Part shown: positions 56,001 through 64,000 of the stretch, one piece after another
How the letters are laid out: every line of letters begins with the position of its first letter
How positions within the stretch are numbered: position 1 is the first letter of the stretch
Origin: Helicobacter cappadocius
GTDB taxonomy: Bacteria; Campylobacterota; Campylobacteria; Campylobacterales; Helicobacteraceae
Direction: 5' to 3'
Assembly (NCBI RefSeq): GCF_030688855.1
Contig: NZ_JAUYZK010000001.1
Span: 62,001 to 126,000 of the forward strand
Length of the DNA stretch: 64,000 bases
Program-made: the position numbers and the translations under genes
The notes under the pieces: model-generated
What the model saw: the letters and a program-made list of their open reading frames with translations, nothing else
The model's database searches: none
Told to the model about the DNA's origin: nothing

Positions 56001-57424
56001 GCGATTTTGAAACCGTTATTGGGCTTGAAGTTCATGTTCAGCTAAACACTGCAACCAAAATATTTTGCTCTTGTGCTACAAGTTTTGGTGAAGCTCCCAA
56101 TACAAATGTTTGTCCAACCTGTCTAGGACTTCCTGGTGCTTTGCCAGTACTAAATCGCGAAGTGGTCAAAAAAGCTATTCAGTTTGGAACTGCTATCAAT
56201 GCACAAATCAATCAAAATTCAATCTTTGCAAGAAAAAATTACTTTTATCCTGATTTGCCAAAAGCCTATCAAATATCTCAGTTTGAGATACCTATCGTAG
56301 GTAAAGGTAGCATAGAAATAGAAGTTAATAATCAAAAACGAAATATTGGTGTCACCAGAGCTCATATGGAAGAAGATGCAGGAAAAAATATCCATGAAGG
56401 GGATTATTCCAAGGTCGATCTCAACCGTGCCTGTACTCCCTTATTGGAAATAGTGTCTGAACCTGATATGCGTAACAGCGATGAAGCAATAGCGTATTTA
56501 AAAAAACTTCATTCTATTGTACGATTCATTGGAATCTCTGATGCAAATATGCAAGAAGGGAGTTTTCGATGCGATGCCAATGTTTCCATCAGACCAAAAG
56601 GTGATGAAAAACTCTACACGCGAGTAGAAATAAAGAACCTCAATAGCTTTAGATTTATTCACAAAGCTATTGAATATGAGGTGCAGCGTCAAATTGATGC
56701 GTGGGAAGAAGGAAAATACGAGCAAGAGGTTAAACAAGAAACTAGATTATTTGACACCGAAAAAGGTATCACAAGATCAATGCGAGGAAAAGAAGAATCT
56801 GCTGATTACCGTTATTTTCCAGATCCTGATCTTTTGCCTGTATATATTGATGAAGAACTATTTAAAGAAGGTAGAATCATAGCTGAACTTCCTGATGAAA
56901 AAAGAGCACGTTATGTCAATGAATTAGGCATCAAAGAAAATGATGCAGAAGTGCTCACGAGTGATTTGGAAATGGCAACTTATTTTGAGGAAATGATAGC
57001 ACAAGGAGCTAGTGCAAAAGGTAGCGTTACTTGGCTTAGTGTAGAGTTATTAGGACGTCTTAAAGGTGAAGCAACTCTCCATAATTGTGGCATTAGCTCA
57101 TCTACACTTAGTTTGCTAGTAAAACGCATTGATGAAGGCAAAATCAGTGGCAAGGGTGGTAAAGAAATATTAGATGTTCTTATTGAACAAAAAGACGCGG
57201 ATGTAGATAAACTCATACAATCTCTAGGTCTAGAACAAGTCAATGATGATAATGCAATCATCCAGATTATTCAAGCTGTACTTGATGAAAATCCTGAAAA
57301 AATTGCTGAATACAAAAGCGGAAAAGATAAACTATTTGGATTTTTTGTCGGTCAAGTGATGAAAAACTCCAAAGGAGCTAATCCTACTCGCGTAAATGAA
57401 CTATTAAAAGAAAAACTCGGTTAA
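55997..57424 (+). CDS. gatB: Asp-tRNA(Asn)/Glu-tRNA(Gln) amidotransferase subunit B
   Basis: The tRNA-binding kinase subunit of GatCAB, which converts mischarged Glu-tRNA(Gln) and Asp-tRNA(Asn). The start [23 protein letters not shown] is diagnostic. [15 protein letters not shown] near 36, [18 protein letters not shown] near 77 and the C-terminal YqeY-like tail ([27 protein letters not shown]) follow. Length 475 aa is typical. It overlaps the M16 gene (ATGA) and is immediately followed by ynfA. gatA and gatC are not here. Confidence 0.97.
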   Translation: MSDFETVIGLEVHVQLNTATKIFCSCATSFGEAPNTNVCPTCLGLPGALPVLNREVVKKAIQFGTAINAQINQNSIFARKNYFYPDLPKAYQISQFEIPIVGKGSIEIEVNNQKRNIGVTRAHMEEDAGKNIHEGDYSKVDLNRACTPLLEIVSEPDMRNSDEAIAYLKKLHSIVRFIGISDANMQEGSFRCDANVSIRPKGDEKLYTRVEIKNLNSFRFIHKAIEYEVQRQIDAWEEGKYEQEVKQETRLFDTEKGITRSMRGKEESADYRYFPDPDLLPVYIDEELFKEGRIIAELPDEKRARYVNELGIKENDAEVLTSDLEMATYFEEMIAQGASAKGSVTWLSVELLGRLKGEATLHNCGISSSTLSLLVKRIDEGKISGKGGKEILDVLIEQKDADVDKLIQSLGLEQVNDDNAIIQIIQAVLDENPEKIAEYKSGKDKLFGFFVGQVMKNSKGANPTRVNELLKEKLG

Positions 57425-57760
57425 ATGCTTATCTTAAAGTCCCTTTTTATTTTTATACTCGCCTGTGTTTTTGAAGTGGGCGGTGGGTATTTGATATGGT
57501 TGTGCATAAAAGAAAATAAGCCATTATGGGTAGGCATACTAGGTGCGATAGCATTGATCATTTATGGAATACTAGCCACTCTTCAAGTGCAAAGTTTTGG
57601 AAGAGTTTATGCTGCTTACGGTGGAATATTTATCGCATTCTCTCTTCTATGGGCATTTTTTCTTGATGGATTTAAACCAGATAAATATGATATTATCGGG
57701 GCTTTTATCGCTATAATTGGTGCATCTATAATGATGTATGCCCCAAGAAATCTTAATTAG
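57425..57760 (+). CDS. YnfA/UPF0060 family small membrane protein
   Basis: A 111-aa protein of four membrane helices, of the YnfA family, related in form to small multidrug resistance exporters. The family core is visible: ACVFEVGGGYLIWLCIKENKPLWVGILGA near residues 13-41, with the buried Glu and Gly, and FGRVYAAYGGIFIAFSLLWAFFLDGFKPDKYDIIGA near 59-94. It starts right after the gatB stop, so it is the last gene of the run. It is convergent with the Cts-like operon; only nine bases separate them. The substrate is unknown. Confidence 0.9.
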   Translation: MLILKSLFIFILACVFEVGGGYLIWLCIKENKPLWVGILGAIALIIYGILATLQVQSFGRVYAAYGGIFIAFSLLWAFFLDGFKPDKYDIIGAFIAIIGASIMMYAPRNLN

Positions 57761-57769
57761 AGAAATCTT

Positions 57770-58960
57770 TTACAAAACTGCACTATTTAAATTCCACATC
57801 GGCATCAGTATGCCTAAGGCAAACCACAGAACAAGCAATCCAACAAAAACACTCATCAATGGTTCTAACCATCTGCTAAAGCTTTCTAAGCTTTGACTAT
57901 ATAAATGCTCATAATGCCTGTGAGCCATTTGGAGTATTTTTTCTAAATTTCCACTTCTCTCTCCTGAAACAATAAGTCCCTGCACCATAGTATCAATAAT
58001 CCCTATCTTGCAAAGAGCACTACTAAGACTCTCTCCTTTTTCAATCCAAACCCCTACTTGTTCAAATTTTGTCTTTAAAAATACATTATTTACAGAAGAA
58101 TGAGCATTTTTTAAAGATAATTTGATGTCAAGTCCAGCTTTTTCACAAAAATAAAACCCTAAAAAATACCGATATAGATCTCTATGCAAAAGTATTTTCC
58201 CCAAAATAGGAACTTTTAAAAAATATTGATGAGATTTTTCCCTGAAAACTTTGGATTTTCTAGGGAGTTTTTTCACAAAAAAACCCATACCTATCATCAA
58301 GAATAATACAGGAATACCCCATTTTGAAAAAAACTCACCACTAAAAATCAGAGCTTTTGTGCAAAATGGAAGCTGAACGGACATTTCTTCAAAAAGTTTT
58401 ACAAATTCAGGCAAAACTCTAGCATTCAAAAATCCAAAAGCTAAAAATGTGCAAATAAATACAAGGCAAGGATAAAAAAGTTTCTTTTTAAATTCTATAA
58501 GTTCTTTTTGTTTTTGTGTTATTTCCTGTGCTAAAATCTCAAAAACCTCTGAAAGATTTCCGCTACTTTCCCCTATCCCTATCATTGCAACCCTTAAATC
58601 TCCTATAATAAAACTGAACTTCGAAAATGCACTGCTTAAAGAACTACCTTGAAGTAAAGATTTGAGAATATCTTCATACATTGATTTTATTTTCGGATGA
58701 GAAGAACTCATTATACACTGCTGGATGATTTCATCAATAGCAATAGCACTCTTAAACATAAAAGATATCTGCTGAAAACTCAAAAGAAGTTCTTGATCGT
58801 AGGAGAAAAGTGATTTGATACAAAAAGATTCTATAGGGGTGATTTCAATAGGCATTATGCCCAAAGTTTGTGCCTTGTGATGGGCTCGTTTTATGGTATC
58901 TGCTTTGATTGTTTTATTGATATGTTTGGAATTCCTGATTCCTGATATTTTGAACTTCAT
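57770..58960 (-). CDS. GspF/PilC-type inner-membrane platform protein (CtsF-like)
   Basis: Forms the inner-membrane platform that transmits ATPase motion to a pseudopilus in type II secretion, type IV pili or DNA uptake. Two T2SF repeats with paired membrane helices are present: SFQQISFMFKSAIAIDEIIQQC near residue 70 and FLGFYFCEKAGLDIKLSLKNA near 267. Each is followed by an SGNLSEVFEIL or SGNLEKILQMAHRHYE segment. Length 396 aa is typical. It overlaps the ATPase gene by one base and ends the operon. C. jejuni CtsF (required for transformation) is the closest known setting; that match is inferred. Confidence 0.87.
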   Translation of the reverse strand: MKFKISGIRNSKHINKTIKADTIKRAHHKAQTLGIMPIEITPIESFCIKSLFSYDQELLLSFQQISFMFKSAIAIDEIIQQCIMSSSHPKIKSMYEDILKSLLQGSSLSSAFSKFSFIIGDLRVAMIGIGESSGNLSEVFEILAQEITQKQKELIEFKKKLFYPCLVFICTFLAFGFLNARVLPEFVKLFEEMSVQLPFCTKALIFSGEFFSKWGIPVLFLMIGMGFFVKKLPRKSKVFREKSHQYFLKVPILGKILLHRDLYRYFLGFYFCEKAGLDIKLSLKNAHSSVNNVFLKTKFEQVGVWIEKGESLSSALCKIGIIDTMVQGLIVSGERSGNLEKILQMAHRHYEHLYSQSLESFSRWLEPLMSVFVGLLVLWFALGILMPMWNLNSAVL

Positions 58961-60561
58961 TATACTCTTGTCAAACGATAGATTTCTTCAACACCAATAA
59001 CACCTTCTGCAGCTTTGCTCATGCCATCATCAAACATCGTTCTAAAACCAATCTCTTTTAAATAAAAGGGTATCTCTAAATGGTTTTTATTAATCATTTT
59101 TTTTAACTCAGGAGTGATTTCTAATACCTCCATCAATGCTTCTCTACCCAAAACTCCCTGCATATTACACTCCTTGCAACCGCTAGAAAAATAGGACTTT
59201 TCAATATTTTTTAAAGAAGAATCAAATTGGCTAGATACCTTTCTGCATTTTGGACACAGTTTTCGTGCAAGTCTTTGTGAAATAACACCAATAAGACTTG
59301 AACTAAGCAAATAAGGTTCAACTCCCATATTAAGCAACCTATCAATAGTGCTTATGCTATCATTTGTATGTATAGTAGATAAGACCAAATGCCCAGTTAG
59401 CGAAGCCTGTAATGCAAGTTGAAAAGTTTTTTGATCTCGAATCTCACCCACCATAATAATATCTGGATCTTGACGCAAAATCGCCTTGAGTGCTTCTGAA
59501 AAACCAAAACCATAATCAGGATTTATCTGAATCTGTGTGGCGAGATTGATTTGATATTCAATAGGATCTTCAATGGTAATGAGCTTTTTGTCATTTGATT
59601 TCAAAGCCTCCAACATAGCATACAAGGTGGTACTCTTGCCACTTCCAGTTGGTCCAGTTATCAGAATAATACCACAAGGGGCGTGTAATATTTTTTTAAT
59701 GGTTTTAAGATTACTAGGCGTGAGATTGAGATAATCTAGGCTAATTACATCTGTACGTGTATCTAATATTCTTATTACAATGCTTTCTCCATATTGTGTA
59801 GGCATACAGGATATCCTAAGATCATAATTAACATTATTAACCAAAAAACTATAACGACCATCTTGAGGCAAACGTTTTTCACTGATATCAAGCTTGGATT
59901 CAAGTTTGATTTTATTACAAAGAGCATCAAAAAATTCTGTATGAATTCGAGCAATCTCTTTTATTTTCCCATCTTGACGTATTTTAAAACTACCATAAGA
60001 AGCTTTGGGTTCTAAATGTATATCACTTGCTTTTTGAAAAATAGCATTTTCTATGATAAGGGTATAAAGATTAGAAATTCCGTCTTCTTGATGATTGTAA
60101 TGAATCTGACGATGTATCTGTTCTTGGATTTTTAGATTTTCCAAATGAGCATAAAAATCTTTTAATCCCGTGAGTGCGAACTCAATCTCACAAATAGGAT
60201 ACTTGTTTTTGATGAGTTCTTTGAGCAATTCAATATTTTTAGCATTAAATGGCTCTAGGGTAATAAGGGTTATTTTTTGTGTATCTACACAATAGGCAAA
60301 TGTTTTAAGCTTAAAAGCCACTTCATAAGAAATAAGTGAGCAAGATTTTTCATCACTAATATAATTTTCTAAAGCAATGAATCTCATATTTGAAGCTTTT
60401 AAAATACCTTCATAGCATTCTGGAAACTCTATCAATGTCTCTTCAAAAGATTTTTCACAACTACGAATATAATCTATTAGCATCTTTGATTTCATATCAA
60501 AAGAACAATCATTCTGTGAAATCCCACGAGTTTTCAAAAAATCTTCAAAATCCTTTTTCAT
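58960..60561 (-). CDS. GspE/PilB-type secretion ATPase (CtsE-like)
   Basis: Hexameric ATPase that powers pseudopilus assembly. Walker A is GPTGSGKSTTLYA near residue 304. The Asp box ITIEDPIEYQI, the Walker B region DPDIIMVGEIRDQKT near 371 and the His box TGHLVLSTIHTND near 395 are all intact. A CPKCR...CKECN zinc-binding site follows near 443-468. The N-terminal domain (about 1-180) is less conserved. Length 533 aa is typical. It overlaps its upstream neighbour by 17 bases. Confidence 0.93.
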   Translation of the reverse strand: MKKDFEDFLKTRGISQNDCSFDMKSKMLIDYIRSCEKSFEETLIEFPECYEGILKASNMRFIALENYISDEKSCSLISYEVAFKLKTFAYCVDTQKITLITLEPFNAKNIELLKELIKNKYPICEIEFALTGLKDFYAHLENLKIQEQIHRQIHYNHQEDGISNLYTLIIENAIFQKASDIHLEPKASYGSFKIRQDGKIKEIARIHTEFFDALCNKIKLESKLDISEKRLPQDGRYSFLVNNVNYDLRISCMPTQYGESIVIRILDTRTDVISLDYLNLTPSNLKTIKKILHAPCGIILITGPTGSGKSTTLYAMLEALKSNDKKLITIEDPIEYQINLATQIQINPDYGFGFSEALKAILRQDPDIIMVGEIRDQKTFQLALQASLTGHLVLSTIHTNDSISTIDRLLNMGVEPYLLSSSLIGVISQRLARKLCPKCRKVSSQFDSSLKNIEKSYFSSGCKECNMQGVLGREALMEVLEITPELKKMINKNHLEIPFYLKEIGFRTMFDDGMSKAAEGVIGVEEIYRLTRV

Positions 60562-61120
60562 CTGTCCTCTTAGAAAAATAATTTTTGATTTGCTGCATCA
60601 GATATTGAGCTTTCTTTATTTCTTCATCCGTACCTATTTTTTCCAAACTTTTCGTATAAATTTCCCAACTTTTAATATCTTTTGGATTAATTTGGTTTGC
60701 TCTATATGCCCAAACCATAGCACTCTTGTAAGATTGTTTGTCATAGTAAGATTGTGCAATATCAATAGCGTGAGCATAACTTAGAGTGCCTTCTAATTTT
60801 GGTATATAAAGTTCTGGTTTCTCCATCAATGGCAACACACCTTTTGAGAGATTGGAATACAACCCCTCAAGTATACTGAGTGATTGTGATAGCTTTTGTA
60901 TTTTCGCATTACTTTGTGTTGTGACCTGTTCATACGCTTTTGTATAGCCCTTATCATACCCTTTTGTATATCCACTACAATAAACGTCATGGAAAATTAG
61001 AATTATTTCTACACCTATAAGCATAAATGCGATCAACCTAATCAATCCTATTTTTATATATATCTGATGAAGCTTATTTGTAAAGATTTGTATTTTGTCC
61101 TTAAAAATAGGGGTTTTCAT
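60545..61120 (-). CDS. Membrane-anchored protein of the Cts-like cluster
   Basis: A 191-aa protein with one membrane helix (about residues 27-45), then a short Gly/Tyr/Lys repeat (SGYTKGYDKGYTKAY), a coiled-coil stretch (NAKIQKLSQSLSILEGLYSNLS) and a TPR-like helical pair (YYDKQSYKSAMVWAYRANQINPKDIKSW near 125-152). Its place between secretin and ATPase suggests a periplasmic or inner-membrane assembly factor. I do not recognise the family; C. jejuni has an uncharacterised membrane protein gene at a comparable place (Cj1472c from memory). It overlaps both neighbours by a few bases. Confidence 0.6.
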   Translation of the reverse strand: MKTPIFKDKIQIFTNKLHQIYIKIGLIRLIAFMLIGVEIILIFHDVYCSGYTKGYDKGYTKAYEQVTTQSNAKIQKLSQSLSILEGLYSNLSKGVLPLMEKPELYIPKLEGTLSYAHAIDIAQSYYDKQSYKSAMVWAYRANQINPKDIKSWEIYTKSLEKIGTDEEIKKAQYLMQQIKNYFSKRTDEKGF

Positions 61121-62616
61121 TTTTTATCCTTCTGAAAAGAATCATATCCCAGATCTTGCATATCTGGAGAAATAGATGAGATGATTCTTGGCGTAATAAT
61201 AATCACCATTTCTTGCGTTTGTTTGAGTTGTTTTTTATATGAAAAAAGATATTTTAGTATAGGTATCGATCCTAAAATAGGGAGCTTTTTTTCAACTACA
61301 GAGTGAGTTTTATGAATAAGTCCTCCCAGAATGATTTTTTGATTATTTTGGAGTTTTACAATAGAAGAGAGTTGATTAGTAGATAAATTTGGGGGTGATT
61401 TTAAGGCATTGGGTTGGTTTTCTATTGTTGCATCTTTTGCACTTGTGATAGATGGATTGATTTTTAAAATCACATAGTCTTTTGAAATAGAAGGGGTAAC
61501 ATCTAAAAGCACACCTGAAAACACCGTAGGGAATTGTTCGCCAGTATTTTGAACGACTGCAGTATTAGTGCTATTTTGATAAACCAGATTTTGTGAATAT
61601 CTCAATACATTACCCACAGAAATAATGGCGGGTTGATTATTGATGGTCAAAACTTTTGGATTTGAAACAGAACTAACCTTGCCATAGGTTTTTAGAAATT
61701 GCAAAATCTTTCCTATAGTGAGTTCTTGAGGAAAAATATTTACGCCATAAGTAAGACCATTTTGAGTTAATGAAAGAAGATTCTCGCCTTCTGATTTTAT
61801 GCCTAGATTGTATATTTCTGCCCAATTTACACCTGCTGTATCAATATTATTGTGAGAAACAGTCAAAATATTGACATCAATAAGAACCTGAGCTTGTATC
61901 TTTTCATTCAAAGAATGAATATATTCTCCTACACGTTTGATTTGAGAAGGAGTAGCAGTTATGGTGACCAATCCTGCACCCTTGTTAATAATGATAGATT
62001 TTTTATTATTTTTGACAGGTTGATTAGAATCTACAAACCGATAGGTAATCGCAAAAAGCTCACTCTCAAGCTCTCCCCAAAAATTCAACTCATCAATAGA
62101 ATAGATTTTAGTTCCACTTCTCCCGATATTGAGCTTGGTTTGATCTGTGCCTATAGAGAGTGCTTTTTGGTGTGCGTCATCTTGAAAGTCTGAATTTCCA
62201 TAGAATTGATTTTGATAAAAATTCTGTGTATCTTGTGAAAAAATCACATCTGTATTGCTAGAACCTACTCGAGAGGTGGCAACATAGTCTATATGAAAAG
62301 TTTTGGTGAGAAATCTTTGAAATTTGATATAGCCATCTTTAATTTGATAGCCTACATCTACGCTATCAGAGAGAATATTCAGAAGTGCTTCTAATTTTTG
62401 AGATTTTATATTTAAAATAAGTTTTTGATTTTTTAAAAGTTCTTTGATTTGCGAATCTCCATAAACAATACTGAATGAACATTCATTAGCAACCTCTTCA
62501 ATAATCTCTTGAGCAGACATATCTTGATGTGTAGAAAGGCTAAATTCCTTATCATTACATAAATCTAAGGCCGATGAAAATGACAATAAAAGTCCTAAAA
62601 ATAAGATTTTTTTCAT
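61117..62616 (-). CDS. Secretin of type II secretion/type IV pilus type (CtsD-like)
   Basis: Outer-membrane secretin channel. The signal peptide is residues 1-17. An STN-like domain (about 30-95), an N1-type domain (VNLTAT-like GLVTITATPSQIKRVGEYI near 214) and the secretin core follow: VSSVSNPKVLTINNQPAIISVG near 315, the VPGF-like region SGVLLDVTPSISKDYVILKINPSIT near 370, and ILGGLIHKTHSVVEKKLPILGSIPILKYLF near 432-461. TQEMVIIITPRII closes the core. Length 499 aa is typical of MshL/PilQ-like secretins. ATG 62616 overlaps the preceding stop by one base. Confidence 0.92.
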   Translation of the reverse strand: MKKILFLGLLLSFSSALDLCNDKEFSLSTHQDMSAQEIIEEVANECSFSIVYGDSQIKELLKNQKLILNIKSQKLEALLNILSDSVDVGYQIKDGYIKFQRFLTKTFHIDYVATSRVGSSNTDVIFSQDTQNFYQNQFYGNSDFQDDAHQKALSIGTDQTKLNIGRSGTKIYSIDELNFWGELESELFAITYRFVDSNQPVKNNKKSIIINKGAGLVTITATPSQIKRVGEYIHSLNEKIQAQVLIDVNILTVSHNNIDTAGVNWAEIYNLGIKSEGENLLSLTQNGLTYGVNIFPQELTIGKILQFLKTYGKVSSVSNPKVLTINNQPAIISVGNVLRYSQNLVYQNSTNTAVVQNTGEQFPTVFSGVLLDVTPSISKDYVILKINPSITSAKDATIENQPNALKSPPNLSTNQLSSIVKLQNNQKIILGGLIHKTHSVVEKKLPILGSIPILKYLFSYKKQLKQTQEMVIIITPRIISSISPDMQDLGYDSFQKDKK

Positions 62617-63005
62617 CACTCCCCTTTTATAATAGGATTTTTATTTATACTAAATAATGCTCTGCTGTTTTTATTTCTAGCGGATTGCACTTTAAAGAGA
62701 TTAGATTTTTTGGGGTTAATATATAATCGCAAAACATCATTAGAGCTTTTAATCACAACCAAATCGTTAGCTATCTCAGATATTTTATATTTTAGAAAAT
62801 AATCACCCTTTTTATACCACTTTCCATTAATCTTTGCCTTTTTGTTGAATATCATTTCTAAGAAAATTTTTTGAGTGATATTTGGACTAAAAAAATTCTG
62901 TATTTTTTGTGGCACAATCACAATAGCAGGAAGCTCAAACTCTTCTCCCGATCCAGCAGAAACACCGATCAAACACAAAATAAAAATATTTCTTAAAGAT
63001 TCCAC
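62616..63005 (-). CDS. PilP/GspC-like periplasmic protein (CtsR-position)
   Basis: A 129-aa protein with a hydrophobic N-terminal export signal (about residues 4-17) and a small beta domain: AKINGKWYKKGDYFLKYKISEIANDLVVIKSSNDVLRLYI, the typical pattern by which PilP/GspC-type proteins contact the secretin. GTG 63005 is chosen because AGGAA lies seven bases upstream and the signal starts there; ATG 63041 adds 12 residues and a longer overlap with the preceding gene. The assignment rests on position next to the secretin and this motif. Confidence 0.6.
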   Translation of the reverse strand: MESLRNIFILCLIGVSAGSGEEFELPAIVIVPQKIQNFFSPNITQKIFLEMIFNKKAKINGKWYKKGDYFLKYKISEIANDLVVIKSSNDVLRLYINPKKSNLFKVQSARNKNSRALFSINKNPIIKGE

Positions 63006-63550
63006 AATAAAGTTCCTAAATTTGCTAGATGAAGGGTGCAATCAATCCTTTCATTGTTGGGTTTGAGCTCAAGGTCTTGAATAAAAACAAAGTAATGCTC
63101 TTCAATAAGACGAATAAATTCGACAATATCTTCAAATTTTCCATTTATTGTAAATACAATATTCTTATCCTCTAAGATCATATCAGAGACAATATCTAGT
63201 TTTAGATCTTGAGTAAGTCTTGTAATAATACCGAGTATATCGTAGTCTGTTTTTGAAGCCTGTTTGAATACAAAAAGATTTTTTTGTAGGGCTTGAGTTT
63301 TACTAACAATATCTTCTTGAGATGCACTAGGAGATATTTTTTTAAGACGTTGGACATTTTGAGAAAAAATAAATTTTGCTTGTTCATAAGCGTTTTTTTT
63401 ATTATTCAAAAAATCAGCGCTAGGTGGAATGATACAAAGATAAACGATACAAAACATAACTCCAATCGCACTAATCAAAATCAAATAAAGTTCTTTTTTT
63501 GTCCGTGCATCAAGAAATGCATCTAAGTATTTCAAAAAACTATAGAACAT
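62993..63550 (-). CDS. PilO/GspM-like inner-membrane protein
   Basis: A 185-aa protein with a short cytoplasmic lead, one membrane helix (about residues 21-42, ending IPPS), a coiled-coil region (about 47-90) and a ferredoxin-like beta-alpha domain (about 105-185, with TINGKFEDIVEFIRLIEE). This is the layout of PilO/GspM. ATG 63550 has GGA six bases upstream; a TTG five codons earlier is possible. It overlaps the upstream PilN-like gene and the downstream gene by about 11-13 bases. Confidence 0.65.
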   Translation of the reverse strand: MFYSFLKYLDAFLDARTKKELYLILISAIGVMFCIVYLCIIPPSADFLNNKKNAYEQAKFIFSQNVQRLKKISPSASQEDIVSKTQALQKNLFVFKQASKTDYDILGIITRLTQDLKLDIVSDMILEDKNIVFTINGKFEDIVEFIRLIEEHYFVFIQDLELKPNNERIDCTLHLANLGTLLWNL

Positions 63551-64000
63551 TTGAAATCCACACAATCTTTGTCATAAGTGCTTGATTGTTTTTAAAAATT
63601 CCATTGCTATATATTTTTTCATTTTGAAGGGGGGATTTTGTGTTCACTAAAATCAAAGGAGTATTGCTCAAGTCCTGCATAAAATCAACAAGATCTTGTT
63701 CTGACTTACTAGCAATATCAAGCTCTAAAACCTGAATATTTTCCACAATATCGCTTGTGAAATAAAATTTTTTTACAAAGATATCTTTCCCTGCCAAACG
63801 TTTGGATATCTCTGCAATTATATTATAACGTGGGGTATAGGAAGTCTGGATTTTTTGCAAAGAATGGAGATGATTTTGTAATTGATTTTGAGCTTTTGTT
63901 TGCTCAAAAACAGTCGTATTATTTTTACTAGAAGTATTTATGGATTGGAGAATTTGATTGTTTTGTAATTGGAGGGATTTAATTTGATGATTGAGATAAA
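63540..64000 (-). CDS. PilN/GspL-C-like protein, 5' end beyond window
   Basis: The frame stays open from its stop at 63540 to the right edge, about 153 codons. The visible part begins with a Gln/Asn/Leu-rich coiled coil (NHQIKSLQLQNNQILQSI) and continues into a small alpha/beta domain: FYFTSDIVENIQVLELDIASKSEQDLVDFMQDLS. This is what the periplasmic half of PilN looks like, and it precedes PilO as usual. The membrane anchor and start lie outside the window. A TTG at 63860 is not a credible start because the coiled coil reads through it. Confidence 0.6.
   Translation of the reverse strand, partial: YLNHQIKSLQLQNNQILQSINTSSKNNTTVFEQTKAQNQLQNHLHSLQKIQTSYTPRYNIIAEISKRLAGKDIFVKKFYFTSDIVENIQVLELDIASKSEQDLVDFMQDLSNTPLILVNTKSPLQNEKIYSNGIFKNNQALMTKIVWISNVL

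Overview
The window is an AT-rich (about 35% G+C by eye, not counted), gene-dense chromosome segment from a member of Campylobacterota, most probably a Helicobacter other than H. pylori. The main reason is gene order. From memory, several runs reproduce H. pylori neighbourhoods: SurA-like/TPR/rnhA/rnc/aroC/DUF2603/hemN/glpC-like; fliW/bamD/lon/tyrA; ilvC/minD/minE/dprA/ruvX; mqnE/bamA/mqnC/M16/gatB; moaA/mobA/flhB; carB/YrdC-like. Genes that I recall as lacking in H. pylori (argF, a GspE/GspF/secretin cluster) argue against that species. No plasmid, phage, insertion sequence, rRNA or CRISPR array was seen.

Layout. 0-6.3 kb: mcrC of a type IV restriction system (its start lies one base outside the window), dusB, a small outer-membrane protein, rmuC, a hypothetical gene and an MFS exporter. 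6.4-14.8 kb: a long + strand run with a SurA-like chaperone, a LapB-like TPR/zinc-ribbon protein, rnhA, rnc, aroC, argF, DUF2603, hemN and a CCG-domain Fe-S protein. 14.8-23.6 kb: a possible gene relic, tRNA-Phe, xth, metA (behind a perfect 14-bp inverted repeat), an MscS channel, murD, mraY, a PDC-sensor membrane protein, proC and fliW. 23.7-35.5 kb: bamD-lon, a Tat-exported aminotransferase, tyrA, fldA, dedA, a rod gene behind a sigma-54 promoter, then leftward ilvC-minD-minE-polysaccharide deacetylase-dprA-ruvX. 35.6-48.9 kb: ppc, an autotransporter with an unusual tail, carB-YrdC, an outer-membrane protein with a C13 tract, an S4 protein, a decayed DpnII-type restriction-modification pair, flhB and mobA. 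48.9-57.8 kb: moaA, mqnE and the bamA-mqnC-M16-gatB-ynfA run. 57.8-64 kb: a leftward operon resembling the Campylobacter Cts DNA-uptake system; it runs off the right edge.

How the genes fit together. The window combines cell-envelope biogenesis (BamA, BamD, a SurA-like chaperone, a LapB-like protein, MraY, MurD), division-site selection (MinDE), futalosine-pathway menaquinone synthesis (MqnE, MqnC), molybdopterin synthesis, anaerobic haem synthesis, amino-acid biosynthesis and flagellar assembly (FlhB, FliW, FlgF-like). DNA uptake and processing could link the Cts-like machine, DprA and RuvX.

The most notable observations are: a phase-variable outer-membrane gene with C13 abutting a perfect hairpin; a GATC restriction-modification system inactivated by two nonsense mutations, two frameshifts and a deletion; a Cts/type II secretion-like operon in a Helicobacter-like genome; a LapB-like protein beside a SurA-like chaperone; an autotransporter with a repetitive basic tail beyond its beta-signal; and perfect inverted repeats upstream of metA and between mraY and the PDC gene.
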